Source of the DNA: Duganella sp. SG902
GTDB taxonomy: Bacteria; Pseudomonadota; Gammaproteobacteria; Burkholderiales; Burkholderiaceae_D
Direction: 5' to 3'
DNA length: 64,000 nt
Assembly: GCF_013376005.1 (NCBI RefSeq)
Contig: NZ_JABMJK010000006.1
Coordinates: 310,001-374,000 of the forward strand
Shown here: one piece after another, positions 62,282 through 64,000 of the stretch
Layout of the letters: every line of letters begins with the position of its first letter
How positions within the stretch are numbered: position 1 is the stretch's first letter
The notes under the pieces: generated by a model
What the model was told of the DNA's origin: nothing
The model's database searches: none
The model's input: the letters and a program-made list of their open reading frames with translations, nothing else
Translations under genes and position numbers: made by a program

Positions 62282-63052
62282 TCAAGCCGCCTGCAGCTCG
62301 CCCACGCCGTAGTGACGGGCGTAGCGCGCGTCCAGGTTTGCCAGTGGCATCAGCAGGAACAGGTCGGCGCTTTCGAAATCAGGATCCCATGCCGGTTCGC
62401 CGCAGATCCACGCGCCCGAACGCATATAGCCTTTCAACAGCGCGGGCACTTGCGGTTTTTGCGCGGCTTCCAGCTTCGAGAACGGGAATGGCAGGTGCGG
62501 CGTCACGCGGTATTCGATCGGCGCCAGGTTTTTGGCTGCCAGCTGCTGGTACACGGCGACGGCATTGTGACCGCCGTCGGCCAGCGAGATGCTAGCGCAG
62601 CCGACCAGGAATTCGGCGTTCTCGCGGCGCATGTACTCGGCCAGGCCGGACCACAGCAGCATGATCACGCTGCCGCCACGATAATCAGGATGGATGCAGG
62701 CGCGGCCGGCTTCCACGATGCGGCCGCGAATGTTGTTCAACCGGCCCAGATCGAACTCGCCTTCCGAATACAGGCGGCCCAGCTTGCGGGCGCGGGTGGC
62801 GTTCAGCAGGCGGTAGGTGCCGACCACCATCAGGCTGTCGGCATCACGCACGATCAGGTGGTCGCAGTGCTCGTCGAATTCGTCGCTATCCAGGCCGTCG
62901 GCGCGTTCCAGCGCGCTCAGGCCCATGGACTCGATAAACACCTTGTAGCGCAGGCGCTGCACTTCGCGCAGTTCTTCCGGCGTGCTTGCCATACTGAGTA
63001 CCAGCTTGCCGGACGCCGCGCGCACGTCCGCTTGTATGATCGAGGTTTGCAT
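62282..63052 (-). CDS. OlsB-like acyltransferase (GNAT fold)
   Basis: 256 aa. Recognised by LREVQRLRYKVFIESMG, DEFDEHCDHLIVRD, VVGTYRLLNATRARKLG, FYSE-like LYSEGEFDLGRL, EAGRACIHPDYRGGSVIMLLW and LVGCASISL. This is the pattern of OlsB-type N-acyltransferases that attach a 3-hydroxyacyl chain from ACP to ornithine to start ornithine-lipid synthesis; the related N-acylamino-acid synthases are an alternative. No olsA (PlsC-like) gene is adjacent. Cytoplasmic or membrane-associated. Confidence 0.75.
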   Translation of the reverse strand: MQTSIIQADVRAASGKLVLSMASTPEELREVQRLRYKVFIESMGLSALERADGLDSDEFDEHCDHLIVRDADSLMVVGTYRLLNATRARKLGRLYSEGEFDLGRLNNIRGRIVEAGRACIHPDYRGGSVIMLLWSGLAEYMRRENAEFLVGCASISLADGGHNAVAVYQQLAAKNLAPIEYRVTPHLPFPFSKLEAAQKPQVPALLKGYMRSGAWICGEPAWDPDFESADLFLLMPLANLDARYARHYGVGELQAA

Positions 63053-63151
63053 GCTTCATCCCTTTTTTGTGGAAGACGAAGCAAGCGTAACCAGCGAATA
63101 CTTCAGGAAAATGACAGTGAAATGTCATTTTCGTGACATGTTGTTTTTTAA

Positions 63152-63652
63152 TCAGGCCTTCTTCGGACGGCCTGTCTTCAGTTGCGGCAGGCTGGCCAGC
63201 ACTTTCTTCAGCGTCGCCAGGTCGATTTGCGAAATCAGGGCGACGCCGACGCGCAGCAGTTCGCTCTTTTTCACTTCGAAGCCGGCCTTCAGGGCGGTTT
63301 TCTTCACCTGGCCCAGCACCGCGTATTCGGCTTCCGGCATGGTGAAGCTGTCGCGTACCAATTTCTCTTTTGGCGCTTTGACCTTGGCTTCCACAGCGGC
63401 GGTTTTCGGCTTGGCGGCGGCTTTTGGCGCGGTCGGCTTTGGTGCCGCTTTCGGTGCGGCCTTAGGCGTGGCTTTCGGCGCCGGCTTGGCGGTGGTCGCG
63501 CGGCTGGCCGGCTTGGCGGCGGCTTTCGGCGCGGGCTTGGCGACGGCTTTGGGTGCCGCTGGCTTGGCGGCTGGCTTGGCGGCTGCCGGCTTGGCGGCGG
63601 TCTTGGTCGCGGTGGTTTTCGGGGCTGCTTTGGTGGCTGCTTTGGTGGCCAT
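63152..63652 (-). CDS. Histone H1-like Lys/Ala/Pro-rich DNA-binding protein
   Basis: 166 aa. Residues 1-98 are repeats of short KPAA/KAAPK-type units as in bacterial H1-like and AlgP-like proteins. Residues ~100-166 form a small folded domain (KLVRDSFTMPEAEYAVLGQVKKTALKAG, KKSELLRVGVALI, ending TGRPKKA) with a ribbon-helix-helix flavour. ATG at 63652 with GGAG five bases before it is preferred over GTG at 63658. Probably a nucleoid-associated protein; binding target unknown. Confidence 0.8.
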   Translation of the reverse strand: MATKAATKAAPKTTATKTAAKPAAAKPAAKPAAPKAVAKPAPKAAAKPASRATTAKPAPKATPKAAPKAAPKPTAPKAAAKPKTAAVEAKVKAPKEKLVRDSFTMPEAEYAVLGQVKKTALKAGFEVKKSELLRVGVALISQIDLATLKKVLASLPQLKTGRPKKA

Positions 63653-63690
63653 ACTCACTCCAATTTAATCAACAATATAAACAGTATATA

Positions 63691-64000
63691 TCATTTCAGC
63701 TGAGCAGCCACACGGGCGAACAATTGATCTGGATTAACCGGCTTGCGCAAAAAGTCGGCCGCGCCCACGCTGCGGCCCAGCGCCTCGTCTTCCTGCTGGC
63801 TCTTGGCGGTCAGGAAAACCACCGGAATCCCCACGCTGGCGGGATCGGCCTTGAGACGGCGGCAGGTTTCGATGCCATCCACGTCCGGCATCATGATATC
63901 GAGCAGGATCAGATCCACCTTGGACGACGCCACGATCTGCAGCGCCGTGGCGCCGCTGGTGGCCACCTTGGTGTTGTATTTGTCCTTCAACAGCGTGGAC
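63691..64000 (-). CDS. Response regulator receiver domain (5' end outside window)
   Basis: The last ~100 residues of a CheY-like receiver, ending LKstop. Phosphoacceptor aspartate in DLILLDIMMPDVDGIETCRRL, the conserved threonine in PVVFLTAKS and the lysine in FLRKPVNPDQLF are visible. The N-terminus, including the acidic pair, lies beyond position 64000. It ends after the receiver fold, so any output domain must be upstream of the receiver or absent; a sensor-kinase fusion is possible. Confidence 0.85.
   Translation of the reverse strand, partial: STLLKDKYNTKVATSGATALQIVASSKVDLILLDIMMPDVDGIETCRRLKADPASVGIPVVFLTAKSQQEDEALGRSVGAADFLRKPVNPDQLFARVAAQLK

Noticed and set aside
1-64000. CRISPR arrays, tRNA or rRNA genes, prophage
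   Set aside because: No regularly spaced repeats, no tRNA-like cloverleaf with CCA context, no rRNA sequence and no phage structural genes were recognised by eye; a tRNAscan or CRISPR finder run was not possible.

Overview
The window is GC-rich chromosomal DNA with dense, short-spaced genes and no rRNA, tRNA, prophage, insertion sequence or CRISPR array that I can recognise. The tsaB-rimI-UDG operon, DUF3297, the Lys/Ala-rich H1-like protein, the PhnD-type selenium transporter and the DUF1800/DUF1501 pair all suggest a betaproteobacterium of the Oxalobacteraceae (Massilia/Duganella/Janthinobacterium-like). This placement is inference from protein character, not from a database search.

Layout. 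0-9.9 kb: a translationally coupled minus-strand operon (tsaB, rimI, an atypical uracil-DNA glycosylase-like protein, DUF1853), a thioredoxin-like gene, an orphan molybdenum hydroxylase large subunit, a large PAS/GGDEF/EAL protein and small DUF genes. 10-16.5 kb: lytic transglycosylase, fabI, a cyclic-nucleotide-binding protein, a DEAD-box helicase with a long structured leader, and periplasmic or membrane DUF proteins. 16.9-25.7 kb: an ECF sigma factor with a small membrane protein, two MFS transporters (one with a MarR regulator), a HypT-like LysR regulator, gdhA, a short malic enzyme and ynfA. 25.8-32.6 kb: a coupled four-gene operon (DUF885, MGT-type glycosyltransferase, GNAT, DUF6624-like), a lipoprotein and an amidohydrolase.

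32.6-44.4 kb is the centre of interest. It holds a selenoneine module (senA divergent from senB-senC/selD), leuA behind a probable leaderless Leu-rich attenuation peptide, the ergothioneine pair egtD-egtB, and, divergent from egtD, a five-gene ABC importer of the PhnD type that I associate with selenium oxyanion uptake. Read together: the importer brings in selenium, SelD/SenC makes selenophosphate, SenB makes a selenosugar, EgtD makes hercynine, and SenA and EgtB add selenium or sulfur to hercynine to give selenoneine and ergothioneine.

44.6-64 kb: a small HTH regulator, a YdeI-like protein, a DUF1800/DUF1501 pair, a second PAS/GGDEF/EAL protein, a TetR-DUF1348 operon with a clear palindromic operator, an Rpn-type nuclease, an FdhF/YdeP molybdoenzyme with a divergent winged-helix gene, a large TonB-dependent receptor, a porin plus PstS-like protein, fdhD, an OlsB-like acyltransferase, an H1-like protein and the end of a response regulator. 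The very long ORFs antisense to these genes are GC-bias shadows and are omitted.
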